A DNA stretch of 64,000 nt. Origin: Arthrinium phaeospermum (Eukaryota; Ascomycota; Sordariomycetes; Amphisphaeriales; Apiosporaceae). The notes beneath the pieces are model-generated. The model worked only from the letters and a program-made list of their open reading frames with translations. It did not search any database and was not told where the DNA came from. The position numbers and the translations under genes were made by a program. The DNA is taken from assembly GCA_006503535.1 (NCBI GenBank), contig QYRS01000001.1, positions 2,852,001-2,916,000 on the forward strand. Direction: 5' to 3'. The number at the start of each line of letters is the position of its first letter. Position 1 is the stretch's first letter. This document shows, piece by piece, positions 1-13,773 of this stretch.

Positions 1-132
1 ATGGAACCATCTCATTAAATCATACTCTCCAAGACCATCCCCGACGACAGTATAGGAACGCAGGTCAGAGTTTCATCGAGACATAAGATTGGGGTATTGA
101 CATGACGCTCTCAGATAAACAAGCCAGGGAGT

Positions 133-1202
<1,070 letters not shown>

Positions 1203-1633
1203 TGTGAAAGGTGTTTGCAGAGTGCGATAGTCGGTGGTGGAAGGTTGTTTGAACGAAGGTCGCTGGTGGGAAGTGGCAGACTTGATGGTAGTTGCTAGAA
1301 GATAAACTGGGGTCCGTTCGGATCTTTTTCGTAGTTGTAGCGTAGGTGGTGTTCCAAGGGGGGAGGGTCTTGGCTTTACTCCTGCTTCTGTGACCAGCAA
1401 ACCCGCCTTTTCAGTCACTGATTAGGGGGAGGATCAAATGAATACAAATTGCTTTGTAGAAAGGGGAGAAAGCTTGCCAGCCTGCACAATCAGGGTCAGT
1501 TTCCAGCCCACTTTCACTAATGTTGAGCTGTGTGGGGAGGGGGAGAGAGGGGCGGGGGTCGAAGGAATTGGGCTGGCTTCCCTCTTTCTTCTCCCTCCCT
1601 CCAAGCCTCTCCAATGACTTGATCATCCATGGT

Positions 1634-1687
1634 GGCAGCGGCAGCGGCAGCAGCAGCGGCAGCAGTACCTAGCAGCAAGCAGCAGCA
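1634..1687. repeat. GCA/GCG trinucleotide-type repeat
   Basis: Imperfect GCA/GCG triplets in the calmodulin/TLG2 spacer. They create a spurious polyalanine frame on the plus strand starting at 1629. Confidence 0.8.
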
Positions 1688-1912
1688 TGGAATCATGTCG
1701 CTCTCTGTTTCGGGCCAGCCTGATTTGCCTCACATTGGCCCTAGGAGGGAGGCCTGGGGGAGGGAGTACTTGGGTACGTGTGGCCGGTTCGTTCCAGTGC
1801 TACTGGATGGAGGTCGCACCTCGATCAAATCAGTCAATCAATCAATCCGTCAATGGCTGCCTGCCTGCCTGCCTCTGCCGGGCTGGGCTCAAACAAATCA
1901 CAGTCAACCACA

Positions 1913-1931
1913 ACACACACACACACACACG
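1913..1931. repeat. AC dinucleotide microsatellite
   Basis: About nine uninterrupted AC units in the calmodulin/TLG2 spacer, just downstream of TGCC and CAAT tetranucleotide runs. Confidence 0.9.
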
Positions 1932-2949
1932 CATATCGAGTACTAGTTGCCTCATTTGTTGCCTTCTGCCCCGCCAACAGACCTACGTATTCCTGCGGTA
2001 ATTCTATTTCGCACAATGCACCTGCTGCTCTGCTTCGTCCGCCAGCGATTGCTTGCTTGCTACGTACGTACTCAGGTACTCCGTACTTAGCAACTTGTCC
2101 GCCCGGGAGCTAGGACTTCAGGGACCAGACGAGCCCGAGCCAGCCTGCCAGCACGCACAAGCAGCCAGCGACACAATCTGGACACAGCAGTTGATGCATG
2201 TTCGTCAGGCATGGTCTGTGCTCTGTGTCATGGAAGGTAATAGGTACGCGTACCAGCCTCCAATGCGGTGTCTATCTCACTGGGCTGAAACCCGACGGCG
2301 CCAAGTCCCCTCTCAAGTAATCAGTAGCTCCTATGCGTCCAATCAACCTGACGGCGAGATCCAGGTAGGGGCTGCAAAGGGCAAAAAACCAGTGGTTGGT
2401 AAAATGCTTCAACCGATTGGTACTCGAATCAATCATGAATCGTATGTACAACATGCGTGATTGCCTCCAGTGAGAAAAAAGAAGTAGAACATAACATTAT
2501 AATCTCAAGACTCTCATCCTAGAAATCTGTCTGTACTTGTACATGTTGAAGTCGCGAGGGATCTGAGATTGGGTACGGGTCCAGATATAGGCAAGGTACA
2601 TTCCCTTAGGTGTTCTTTAACTCCCGACAAGGGCCCTGCCACTCTCCAGTAGTCAATACCACATTGCAGCTCTCTCTCCCTTTCGCGCGGCTTGCGGCTA
2701 CGTCAGCCAGCCGGACGTCGAGGCGGAATCTAAACTTCAGGAAGGCTGACAACTGTACACTACCACATTCCGATTCTTGCTTGTAGATTATCATCAATTC
2801 CCAAACAACCACACCGGCTGCCTCCACTTCGTCCGTTCCTTTTTTACGTATCCCGACCAATCCAGTCCACTCCGACTATCGATCTGGACCTCTAGAGCCT
2901 CGTAACCGCAGCAAACTGACGGGGGCATCTCTCCCATAAGGCGTCCGCC

Positions 2950-4208
2950 ATGTGGCGAGACCGCACCAATCTGTATGATCAACCACGCGCGCCCGCCCCG
3001 AGAAACCCTGCCTTGCCTTGGCTTCTAGAAAGAAAGAAAAAAGCCTTGCCAATCGCCTTGCGATATACCTTACTGACACTGCCCCGGCAACAGTTACATC
3101 TCCTATCGCCAGTCCTATGCGCACCACCCGGCGAAGAAGACCCGTTACTCCGGCCCCAGCGGTGCCGGCTTTTCCGACTTCGGCCGCGCCAATGCCGCGA
3201 CGTCGGCCTCGGAGGACCAGCAGGGCCTGCTGTCGGGCGCCGACTACGACGATGGCGACGCCGTCATCGAGATGGACCTGCTGCCCCCGCGCTGGGCCGA
3301 CATATCGGACGAGGTGACGGACCTGCTGGCCGACATTGCGCGCAAGTCGCAGACCCTTGAGCGCCTACACCAGAAGCACGTCCTGCCCGGCTTCAACGAC
3401 GAGGACGCCAAGAAGGCCGAGGAGGACGAGATCGAGAAGCTGACGCAGACCATCACCAAGGGCTTCCACGACTGCCACCGCTGCATACAGCGCGTGGAGC
3501 AGATGGTGCGCGAGGGCAACATGACCCAGGCGGAAGAGGTCATGGCCAAGAACATCCAGATCAGTTTGGCTACGCGGGTGCAGGAGTCGAGCGCGGGCTT
3601 CAGGAAACGGCAGAGCGCATATCTCAAGAGTAAGAACTATAAATATTATTTGCGACACGCTCGTTATACTAATGCGCTGCATAGAATTGCGCGGCATGTC
3701 AGGTCTCGACAGCACGTTGCCTACGAACAGGGCCTCCACTCCTTCCGGATCCAACTATGCGGCAGATCCATCCCTGCAAGAATCCGACGCAGACCGGTCA
3801 TATTCACAATCAGCGCTGCAAAGTACGATGCAGCAGAGGCAATTACACAGCAATGACGCGGTCATTCTGCAGAGGGAGAGGGAGATAGAGGACATTGCGC
3901 AAGGCATTATCGAGCTCTCCGACCTGTTCCGGGACCTTCAGAACATGGTCATCGACCAAGGCACCATGTTGGACCGCATCGACTACAACGTGGAGCGCAT
4001 GGCGACAGATGTCAAGGGCGCTGAGAAGGAGCTCGTCATTGCCTCGGGATACCAGAAGAAGACGACGAAGCGCAAGATCATACTACTGCTGGTGTTAATT
4101 ATCGTCGGTATGATCATCCTCTTGGTGATCAAGCCCAAGAAGAGTAGTGAGGGCAGCGGGGGAGACAGTGGAGGAGGAGGAGGGGGTGGAGGAGAAGAAG
4201 GTGTTTGA
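2950..4208 (+). CDS. TLG2: t-SNARE Tlg2 / syntaxin-16 family, 3 exons
   Basis: Qa-SNARE expected to act in fusion at the trans-Golgi network and early endosome. Exons 2950-2972, 3094-3629 and 3685-4208 join into a 360-residue protein. The N-terminus MWRDRTNLYISYR matches the Tlg2 signature peptide that binds the SM protein Vps45. A helical N-terminal domain spans roughly residues 65-180. A SNARE motif lies at about 250-312, with its central-layer glutamine in VIDQGTMLDRIDYN. A hydrophobic tail anchor (ILLLVLIIVGMIILLVI) lies at about 318-336. A short lysine and glycine-rich luminal tail follows, as in yeast Tlg2, whose tail is longer. The first exon of 23 nt was chosen because it restores the conserved N-terminal peptide in frame. 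The gene is divergent from calmodulin. No defects were seen. Confidence 0.93.
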
Positions 4209-6226
4209 GATTATACCCATGGGCTGAACGGCGCTGTCAGATCGCCTTACTGAAATCCAGCAAGAAGCATCTTTATGAGCTAGGCATATCGTCTAAACTC
4301 CGGTTCGAGGCCGCACATTGTACGATGCGGATGCTGACCCTGCAAGGGGTATCCTTTGTTTTTTGGAGCGAAATCTGTAACAATATACGACATTTAGATG
4401 ACCTACATAATTTCTCTTCCGAGTTCCTCATCCAGGCGGCCAAGGGGCTAGCGTTATGTTGGTAATGTTCGTGATGAAACAAAGCTTACAAGATCACAGC
4501 ATGGCCCCTTACCCCTTCATAACTGACGTAAAAGGGCGGTCGCAGTTATTCGAGCCCAAGCAGGCACAGCATGGTCGGATATGTCGTGTATATTGGGCGG
4601 TGAGTCCGGATCCCATCGGCACTGGTTCCGTCACTGGCTATCTATCTCAATGTAAGTGATGATGACTGATTTGTTATCATGGCTGACTACACGTGAAGGC
4701 GCCGCCCCTTTCCGACAATTCTAACGATTGATATTACAGCGATCGACTGTGCTAACGTTACCTGTGAAAATGGTATGCAGGTAATATATCCCGTGACTCA
4801 TGACAGCCTATCGTACAGATCGGAGTCTGTTTCCCGGTGAGGAAGTTGGCAGCGTGGACACACCGTCTATATCTGGCGGAAGCGGAAGCCGGGTGATCAC
4901 TGCACAATCTTAATTTGCCCGGGACAAGTTCCATTTTCCAGTTGTGGAAACGAACGGGAATAGCACAGCCCTATCCCAGAGCTCGCGGCAGGCAGCGGGG
5001 GAAGGCTGGGCGATGCTACTCGCTGTTCTAGCGACGTTGCGTTACACAGGGCCCTGATCTGGTTGCCTCCTTGTTTGCCTGCCGGTTCCGATTGGCTCGA
5101 GTATACGCCTGGCCTGCCGCCCAAGAACACGCCTACCTGCCCAATAGGTACGCGCTCGCGACCTTGCTTCCTGCTTCCCCGTCCTTCCATTGACGTCTTC
5201 CACCCCCGGCCGCCAATCTGTGCCTCAGATCTTAATATATGTATGTGCATATAGTACATGCACATTGTCGGTCAGAAAAGGGAAGCAAGCTGATTCGAGG
5301 AGCGGCCGTCTAGCCGTACACCGGGCGAGTCCTCCCCTATGACAGTTTGTGTAATGGCAAACAGACCTATAGGAATGTGCCCCGGGGCACTGACATTTGC
5401 AAATCCGGTCGAGGGAAATACCCAATCGGGTTCTCGACAACTTCAGTAGTCCTCGCCCATCTCATATCCTGGCACGACAATACTCCTCTTCCCCTCTTCC
5501 CCCCTTTTTTACACCAGGGCCTTCTTAAGTCATCAGCCCTGAGCAAACGTCCTTTCTTCTTTCTTCCTTCCTGCAAAGGAAATGCCGGCCCCTAAAGGGG
5601 TCTAGTAGAATCCCGGGGACCTGGCTCGTGGCTCCCGCGGAAGTGAGCCGGTATGCGAGACCACGTGTGTCGGCTGCTCTCTTTCGCTTCCCCGGGCGGG
5701 AGACAGGGAAGAGGCCCTGCCGGCTATATTGTGCCTTTGTCAGCCATGCAGGAACTCGAATATCGAGTGCGCCGGGGAACGCTTCCGCCAATTTCTGATG
5801 CATCTGTCATCCAACGGGGCCCTCGATGGCACCGACGGGAATCTCCCCCAATGATCGCACCCACGCCCGTCGCAAGATAGAGCCATTTGGACCTCTTGAA
5901 CCAGGGGTGGTCGTCGGGTCTTCCGTCGAGTTCAAACCGAGAAGCAAATCATCGCCCGACAGTCGCTGTACTACCAGTCTTGTCCATTTTGTCTACCGGT
6001 CAAACAAGATGGCATGCATGAGTGGCAGGACGAAATGGACTGGTATAGTGTTTGATCATGATCATGGGCGAGGGCGGGCGTGGCTTCGCATCTCCTGCCG
6101 GCTATATAAGCCTGTCTTGGGCGCTCCAGCATGTAGGCGACTATGACGAATCTGAGCTTCTCACACTATGCTTCGTCAATAACCGATCAGACAAGTGCAA
6201 GCTTATCAAAAGTCTTCACCGCCATC
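4209..6226. other. Intergenic, no gene seen (4.2-6.2 kb)
   Basis: The 3' flank of TLG2 followed by about 2 kb without recognisable coding sequence. Open frames are short, overlap on both strands and lack conserved motifs. The last 120 bases include a TATA box that may serve the small gene at 6227. Confidence 0.55.
6103..6109 (+). promoter_or_regulatory. TATA box
   Basis: The sequence gctatataag lies about 120 bp upstream of the ATG at 6227. That is a plausible distance for a fungal TATA promoter with a short leader. Confidence 0.45.
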
Positions 6227-6682
6227 ATGTCGAGCAGTCGTCCGATGCAGAACGGGTGAGTCCTCTGACAACCATACCCTTTCCCTTCCTTACCGGTGAC
6301 CTATCTTCCCCCTATCATGGCTTTGGTAAGAGGAACGCAGGTAGACATAGAAGAGACGAAGAGGGACGAGGCTAACATTCCGCGGGGCGAACCCGCCGTG
6401 TCCAGGAGCTATTACGAGAAACCCTCGCACAAGTTTTCCAGCAATGGCGCCTCCGCAGCAGCTGGCTCTTCATCTGCCTCTGCCACTACTCCCGCCGCCG
6501 CCGCGCCTCAGAGCCATGCATTGGCAACATACGTGACGGAGCCGGGATGTGCCGGCAATCGCAACGCCGCATTACACCACGGACCACCCGGCACCAATGC
6601 TGAGGCTGTCCAGGTGGCCGACACGACGAGGATACAGACGGAACTCGACCAGTTCACGCGGAAGTTCACTCCTCAGCAGTAG
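6227..6682 (+). CDS. Small hypothetical protein, 2 exons (tentative)
   Basis: The family is not recognised. Exon 6227-6255 (MSSSRPMQNG) ends at a consensus donor (gtgagt). A 75-nt pyrimidine-rich intron to 6330 leads into an open frame at 6331-6682. The joined product is about 126 residues. It is hydrophilic, with an alanine/serine-rich middle (about residues 45-75) and the C-terminus TRKFTPQQ. There is no signal peptide or membrane segment. Support is the TATA box at 6103, the good donor and a frame that stays open across the junction. Against it, the acceptor is weak (aag before AGGAACG), and the other nearby acceptor gives an early stop. It could be a lineage-specific stress or conidiation protein, or no gene at all. 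Confidence 0.4.
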
Positions 6683-9600
6683 TAGGATTGGCGGGGCGGG
6701 CTGGAGAGGTTCTATTGCAACATCGTCCATTTCATGTTTCGCTGGGCAGCTGACACGATGTTCAAGACGGCATACCAGTGTCTCTCTCAATGGATGGGAG
6801 ACTCTTGAAGTGGAGATAGAGAGACTGGCGTAAAGGCAGATGGCCCCGACTCTTAAGGACCAATGCAAATATGATAAATGCCTGCCCTTTGCTTTGAGTA
6901 GTGACTATGGTCTCGAACGGCATAAGACTTGTCCACGGAATTGGTTGGGTCAAACGTCCGGTGTCACGATGATCACGTTGATATCATGAAGTCTGCCTTG
7001 TCACATCTGAAACCAAACCCATGTTAGATGGAGCTGACGCCGCACGTTTGTCGAATGTGTACGTGAGGTTAGCTAACATGGCTTATCGTATGAGGGAAAA
7101 AGGATTCGGTCTCCACGGCTACGAGGCCCCTCGAAAACCAAGTAGGTGTCCTTCCAGCCCAGGGCGCCTATGCATGCGTATGACTCGACTATATCAGTGG
7201 GAATCATTACACGTCGACATCTTATAGGTACGTCGTAGCTCTAGGGACTGCTTTGTTTCTGCGACGAAGAAGCAATCTTTTCAGTCACTGTTCAGTCTTC
7301 TCAGCGTGTCCTTGTGCTGACGAGTTGAATATCTAATCAGAGGGTACATTAAACGCGAATTACCAGATAATGATGAGCACCAGATTGGTCTTGTTTCTGG
7401 GCCGTGCCGCGGGACTCAGGGGGGAAGAGGCAAGTCAAGCAGTGGACCTCGAGCAGGAAGTATTAGTACCGGGGCTTCAAGCAAGCGACCAGTCGCTTCC
7501 GTCCTGTATCCTTTGTTCTGGGGGAACCACGAGCTTGTCACGGTTCGAAGACAGCTAGATAACCATACTGTATCCCTCGAAGCCTAATCTAAATTGGTAT
7601 CCCTACCACATGGCTAGCTATCGCTCTTTTCACGTCGATCAAGGGGCTCTGCTGGCTGGTGCTGGGGTCAGTCAAAGACGACGTGCCAAGAGCTTCTCAG
7701 GTGATGGAAGAGGGAATTTCAACACGGCCCGGTACTGCGCTGCCGTATTCATCTTGGGTTCTGCCTCTGTGCCTGAAAAGGAAACAACAGACGCCCCGGA
7801 GTGCCCCGTGGATCGCCAAAGCCATTATGTCGCTATTCCGAGGGACGGATAGGTAGGCCATAGACTTTGCAACAGAGCGGCGAGCTGGCGGACGCCATCA
7901 GCATTGGCGTCGCGATGTCAACATATGTCTTTGTGTGTTGTCTATGCCTAGAATACGACCTTAACTATTGTTCTCTTACCTACGATCCTCGACTGTACCT
8001 CTAAATCAAGCAACGGGAGACGTTCCATGGAGAACTGGGTGATGCGATTTTCCCAAACATACAAATAGTATCATGGGAAGGAAGCTTAGTTTCGTTTCCC
8101 TAGAAGACTGAATTGGTAATCACGAGTGCGTATAGTCGCAACTTCACTTGGCCTTTATCTACGCTGACGAGGATAATACTCCTGTGGTTGTATCCGCACA
8201 CGCCTATTCACCAAACGGCGGGGACATATCATTGTAAGCCCCTTTACTTCCGGGTCTTGACAGCTACCTCCTTGGCACCACCATCAGCTGCTATTTTTAG
8301 ACCTCGGATGCAACATCTTCGGAGTCGTCTGGTGCCGCCAATGTTGCTCAATGGCGTCAAATACGTAGTAAGTGACTCAGCGTTTATTCCTTCCTCCAGT
8401 GTTTATTCCACGTTATCCCAGTGTCCCATGAAGGATAAAGTAACTACTTGTCAGAGCAGTTCCCTCTTGAGACATCCTGTTCACTCCAAGAAGAGCAAAT
8501 ACTAACGCCGGGAGTCGATAAATACGCCGACACCCCCCAACTGTTCAACCCCAGGCAAGACAATGGTAATCTCAGCTGGTACGGATACACCATCCCCCAG
8601 CCGAACCTCACAATGTGTCGGGGAACACAGTCCGTCCGTTTGTTAGTCCGTGAATGAAAACGAAAACGAAGTCGTGCAAGAAACCGACATCCACACCACC
8701 CGCCCATCATCACCTATATGTGAGGGTTTATATAGCACCCACGCACAAGCCCGGGATGGACTTTGTGGGACGTTGCGCAGCATGTAGTTACCTATCGTAT
8801 GCGGGACGGCGCCATTGATTCGATAGACCAAGATGCACACGAGAAAGTGGCGTTTTCCCCTTCTTGCTTCCGTCACCGGACACCCCAGGCTCAGGCGTAT
8901 GGGGCCAAATATCAGATCAGATAAGAGACCTTCCCCCTTCCCCCCCACGCACAAACAAAGTGGGTGGCTGCGCTGTGCCCGGATGGCTGCAGGTCCGCAG
9001 AGATTTGACAAGCTGCGAGATCTCTCGTTCTTGTGTTCAGAGGATCTGCTCGGCTGGGAGAGATGTATATGTACATCTCGTGTACATGTGTCAGATCAAC
9101 CCTCCCTCCCAAGAAGTGGTGGCTGAACTGGACCGGGGTCCGGTGTAAGTGGGTGTGGGCGTGGGTGAGTGTGCTTCTCCCTCTGTACGTACATACGTAC
9201 ATGACAGGGCTGCAGCAAAAGAAATAACAGAAAGCACCAGCACGACGGGAGCATGTCCGGGGAAGCGTTTCCGGTCAACTGTCGGGGAGAAGAACAAACG
9301 CCCTGTCGTTCTAGCAAAGCTGAGCTAGCCGGGATGGGGTCTACCTGCTGGCTGGAGATGCGGACAGCCGCGGGAAGGCGCCGCCAGAAAGTGGAACTAT
9401 CTACCTGAGCTACGTCGGTAGGCATCGGATACGCGGAAAGCTGGAGATTGAAACTGCAGAGGGACGGCTACTTGCTCAGCCACAAACGCATTGGTAGATT
9501 GGACCGTCAACCCTGACAGGCCAGGGACGGAGGACGCCGAGAAACGTCGATACCCAGCCAGTGGATATGCTGGCCCCATCGCCAGCCTGCGCAATGCGGG

Positions 9601-12475
9601 CGGGCAATTGATGAGGCTATGGATCGACAACGCCCCGAAGAAACGACAGCAAATCCTCCAGGTCTTCTGGTCAATGCCGGATGCGGAGTGGTGAGCGACT
9701 GTAGTGGGTGAATGCCGACCGGATATAGAGGCGGGCCAGGGGTTAGCTCAGTAGTGCCCGCGCCCCGGTGTTAAACCCGACTGTTCAGGCACGCACCCTA
9801 TCTGGGACCTCCCGAAGAGGTGAGTCAGGGCTAATCCTCGTACGATGGTAGGGCTGCGTACAAACAGCCCCGGATCCGAGGCCAATGTCTTGGAGACCCT
9901 GGATTGTGTAGGTCGGCATTGGGTAGTCTGTCAACCCTTGACAACTTTGGTACCGAGTTTTGGCATACTGAGGCGGAAAAAAAGAGACATGGTTGATCCA
10001 CCCATCTATCAGAATTGCATGTCTAGCCCTGTCAATAAACGAAAAGCTCAGCCAATAACCCCCCCATGCTCCAAATGATCTGCGAGCAGAGGGGTTTGTC
10101 TAAAATATGACCGGTCATAGCACGCAAAGACCCCCCCCCCTCTTGGTCCCAATTGCGGCCAGGGGAGCATGGGCATGAGCATGGGCATAATATTAACATG
10201 GCCTATAAGCAGGGCATGGGCTGAACAAAAATAAGCAACCGCTCTTTTCCCCCAAGAGGTTGTCATGTCCCCGTCGAGCCGCCTTGGTCGAATATATTGG
10301 ATAAACGTGAGCGAAAGAGCAAAATCTTGGCGTGCACGAAGGCGAGTGGCTTGCTGTTGATCCAGTCGACCGGGCCCGTCCGCTGCGGTGCGGTGCGGTG
10401 CGTGCAAGCAAGAGGCAGCAGCAGCAAGCAGCACAGGCAGCCAGAAGTGAGTAATGTACCATAACCGACATGCATTAAGCCATGTACTGTATCTGCACCT
10501 CCAATACCTACAGAACCACAAATGGAAATGCTCCGAGATCGACATGCAGCCGCCTGGTCGCCGGTCCTCCCTTGCCAGCCAATCATGAATACGCCCTGGC
10601 CGGAAAGGGCAAGCGGGCTGGGAGGGTTGGGCATGTGCAAGACAGACCCAACCAATACTACTGGAACATCAGCATCAGCATCAGTGTTAGCATCAGCACC
10701 GGCATCTGCGCTGCACGACCGACTGCACGACTGACTGCAGCCATGTTGCACGGTGGTCTCGTTCCCGGGTCGATGGCGATTGAGGCTGGCCAATTATTCC
10801 GCTGCATTGTAGTAGGTGGATCGGAATATAGAGAAAATGCATAGACCGTATGCACCTTCACTAGATCAAGAGGAGGGCTTGCATACATATCTGTCTGAGA
10901 TATGACAGTTCGGTTGTGTTGTGCGCAGGATGCGGAAAAGCAACGTTCGAATGGGTAGCCAAATTTCACAGTACCGCGTCTTCCGACCCTGGGCAGTCAG
11001 TCTTGTTGTGTTGGTTGTACGGAGTATATCGTGTTTCAATAAGAAGCCGCGCATGTTGATGGGAATTGGTACAGTAAAGTCAGTCAGTCGGAGGCTCCAT
11101 CTTCAGGCACGTTCCCGTCAGGCTCGGTCAGGCTCAATTGCCGCGCCGAATGGTATTCTCGAACCAGGGCCCGACAATTGCCATCAAAGCAGAGACAATT
11201 TGCTGTGTCTGTCAGTTGGCGCTCCCACATCTCACCACCAAATGCTTTGCACACCTAGGTACCCAAAGAATGCTACGCCACAATCAGATAGGCGACCACA
11301 TGCAGATAAGAAGCCCTGGGCACCCGAGGGGCGAGGGAATTGCGCAATGTGACGGGAATGGATGTCAATTGCTGCCCAATAGTTGATTTGGGGAGAAAAG
11401 GAAGATACGGAAAGACGTGAAGGGAAGGATCAACCAACATTCGATCAGTGGTAACCTGTAGAAATGAGGGTTTTACGTGGGTTGGAGGTCGTGGTGAGGC
11501 TGAGCTCGGTTCTTTTCTTTTCGGTCTGGGCCTGAATGTCGCTGATCTTGACTGATTTAAGGGCCGAACACTCTAATTTTTTCTCGCCCTTCGGGCATGA
11601 TTCGTGCCCAATAAGCGCCACTGGTTACCTGTAGGCCACCCCTGATGGATCTTTGCTTGTGACCACCTCAAGGCTGCCAGAGACAGAAATGTCATGGGCA
11701 AATCATTGTCAGAAAAGGAATGAGAAAACGACAGAACACAGCAAGAAATCAAATCAAATAAAAAAGACATCTAAAAACAAAATGTACAGGTACAGCTGAT
11801 CCCGTCGTCGTCTTCTTTGGTTGAGCGGCGTAAGTGTTCATACAATCCATGTCCATACGCGTACACCCATCCATCATTAGACCATCCATGCCTGAACACC
11901 GCCAGCTTGTACAGAAACGCTCGTGAGAGCAACCGTCTTCTTTCTCTATATTCCTTTTTGTCCTTCCTGCCCATCGGCTCATTCCCACAGCCCTCGTGGG
12001 CGTCCGTTCGTGCACAACCAGAGGTCGAACCCCCTGCCCAGGGCTGATACCTGCTCCAATACTCGAGACCAGCGAGGTGATAGAAAACTCGCCAGCCTCC
12101 TTATCCGTATATGCCTGTGCCTGCAAACCATCAAGGCCCAACCGAAGAAAGACGCCCATGCAGGGCGACCACAATTAGGACTGGGAGGCAAATTGTTGCC
12201 TCACCAAAGCCCAATAAACCCCAAAATATACAGAATTCCATCCCTCTACTCCGTGACCACCCCTATAATCCACAGAGGGTATAGCAAGATAACTCGGTTC
12301 ACCTGATCAGAGGGCACGCTGACCAGGACCCAGAAAATGGTACAGTTGTAGTCTACCGAGTCCAACACTCAACGCCTAACCAGTGCTGGTATCATACACG
12401 TAAAGTCAATCAATGAAGCCGTCATCCAACCATCGTATGCGAGTTGGTGACATAGTGCCCCTCCCCGCAAATCAA
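6683..12475. other. Gene-poor region, 5.8 kb
   Basis: No conserved protein, RNA gene or transposon was recognised. Open frames are under about 180 codons, overlap on both strands and have no motifs. Landmarks are a TATA-like TTTATATAG at about 8728, a C10 homopolymer at 10131-10140, a CATCAG-type low-complexity stretch near 10669-10712, and CT-rich stretches near 11935-11970. The sequence is of ordinary base composition and is not an obvious AT-rich RIP relic. Confidence 0.5.
10131..10140. repeat. C10 homopolymer
   Basis: A run of ten C residues in the gene-poor region, a likely spot for length error or polymorphism. Confidence 0.85.
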
Positions 12476-13773
12476 TTATCTCGAGTTGTGGTGGCTCGAG
12501 GTGGAAGCGTTCGCAAGGGAGGTGGCGCCCGTCCCGGCGGCCCCGTCTGCATTCTCGTAAAAGTCAAGACATTCCGTAAGAACTATCCCCAGGTCAGCCA
12601 CCAAGTCGTTGGCGGGAGGGGTACGGTACCAAACGTAGGGGAAATACGTACTCTCAATGATGGGTTCTTCCCAAACACCGTACTCATAATCGACAAGACC
12701 ATGCCGCTCGATACCGTCACAGAGCCGCACAATCTCTTTCCCCATTTTCTTGAGGCTTTCCTCGCTCACCAGCGTCTGGCCTCTCTGGGGTGGAATACCT
12801 GAACCAACCATGTCTTTTTGCTTCTGTAGTAGAGCCAGCCATGCATGGTTGAAGTCATGCCAGAGCTTGATGCGGTCATGGTGTAATTGGGGATTATCGG
12901 CAGCTAGACCTGAAGAGGATGTTGTTCGTTAGCAGGAGAGAGTGCAAAGTAGCGCGGGAGGAACCCTCAAAACGTACCCAATTCGGCGACTTTGGAAAGC
13001 AGCCAGTCAGAAACCGTCAAGAGCGACTCACTAGCCGAAACCAAGACGCCGTTGCGGATGTTGGTAAAAATTTCCTTCAAAGCCGTCTGGTACTGCTCGT
13101 ACGCCTCGCCCATTTCTGTAGAATTAGAATAGTCCTGCTCCTCCATGACCTGGTCAGGCGCGCTAGCTTGCTGTGACATTCCGCTCATTGACGCAATGCT
13201 GCTGGGGTATTGGTGAAGCATTGCGCGCTGGTCTGCCGGGCTTTGCTGATATACCCCCGAAGTGCTCGAAGACGCAGCTTGGGCCTGAAGGGCAGGCGCC
13301 GCACCCGCGTTGGTTGGCTCGCTCGGGAAATAAGACGCGGCCACATCCGTCGGCATCATCTGCAGAGCTGCAGGTTGCCGCGACGGGAATTGTTGACTCG
13401 TATCGTAAACGGTGTTCTGCGCGCTCGTTTGCGGGACGTTGTACATCAGAGAGGGATTGTATGCGCTAAAATTTTGTGTTTGTCGTGTATCCTGCCCATA
13501 TTCGGACTGGTATGGCATTGTGTTCTGTGGCATCGCGGTCGAGAACGCCGCAGCCGGCTCCTGATAGTAACCGCTGTAGGCAGCCGTCCCGCCCATGCCT
13601 CGAGCCGTCGATGGGGACGTGTTGAGTGGCGCAGGCCGGTACCTGTCTGACGCGCCTGCGCCGGCGCCATACGATCTTCGTTGCGCATTGGCATCATGAA
13701 CCGGATATCTAGGATTAGAAGTGGCACTGACGGGCGGTTCGTTCTGCCTCCTCCTTCGCGCGTTGTCATCCAT
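12476..13773 (-). CDS. Conserved fungal protein, unknown function, 2 exons
   Basis: The function is not recognised. On the minus strand, exon 13773-12978 joins exon 12909-12476 through a 68-nt intron (donor gtacgt, acceptor cttcag), giving about 409 residues. The N-terminal half is low-complexity, rich in Q, S, P, A and Y. The C-terminal 150 residues are compact and helix-like: ESLLTVSDWLLSKVAELGL, then IKLWHDFNHAWLAL, then IVRLCDGIERHGLVDYEYGV and a short polar tail SSHHNSR. This layout (disordered N-terminus, conserved helical C-terminus) recalls transcriptional or scaffold regulators, but that is inference only. The start at 13773 is the first in-frame ATG. The open frame continues upstream to 13887, and a protein-like segment lies further up at about 13920-14100, so the true N-terminus may be longer. 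Confidence 0.65.

Larger units (their letters stand above)
1203..2949. other. Divergent intergenic region, calmodulin / TLG2
   Basis: This 1.7-kb spacer holds the two opposing promoters. No conserved coding sequence was seen. It carries several simple repeats: a GCA/GCG run at about 1634-1687, a CAAT run at about 1828-1851, a TGCC run at about 1857-1875 and an AC run at 1913-1931. Short open frames here are compositional. Confidence 0.6.

Noticed and set aside
8725..8735. TATA-like CTATATAAA (minus strand)
   Set aside because: No convincing gene starts downstream on either strand.
9739..9800. A-box-like GGTTAGCTCAGTAGTG resembling a tRNA start
   Set aside because: No B box or T arm at the right distance and no acceptor stem. 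A chance match.
10048..10793. Overlapping 165- and 176-codon minus-strand open frames
   Set aside because: They are low-complexity (CATCAG and GCATGA repeats), have no motifs, and there are similar frames on the other strand.
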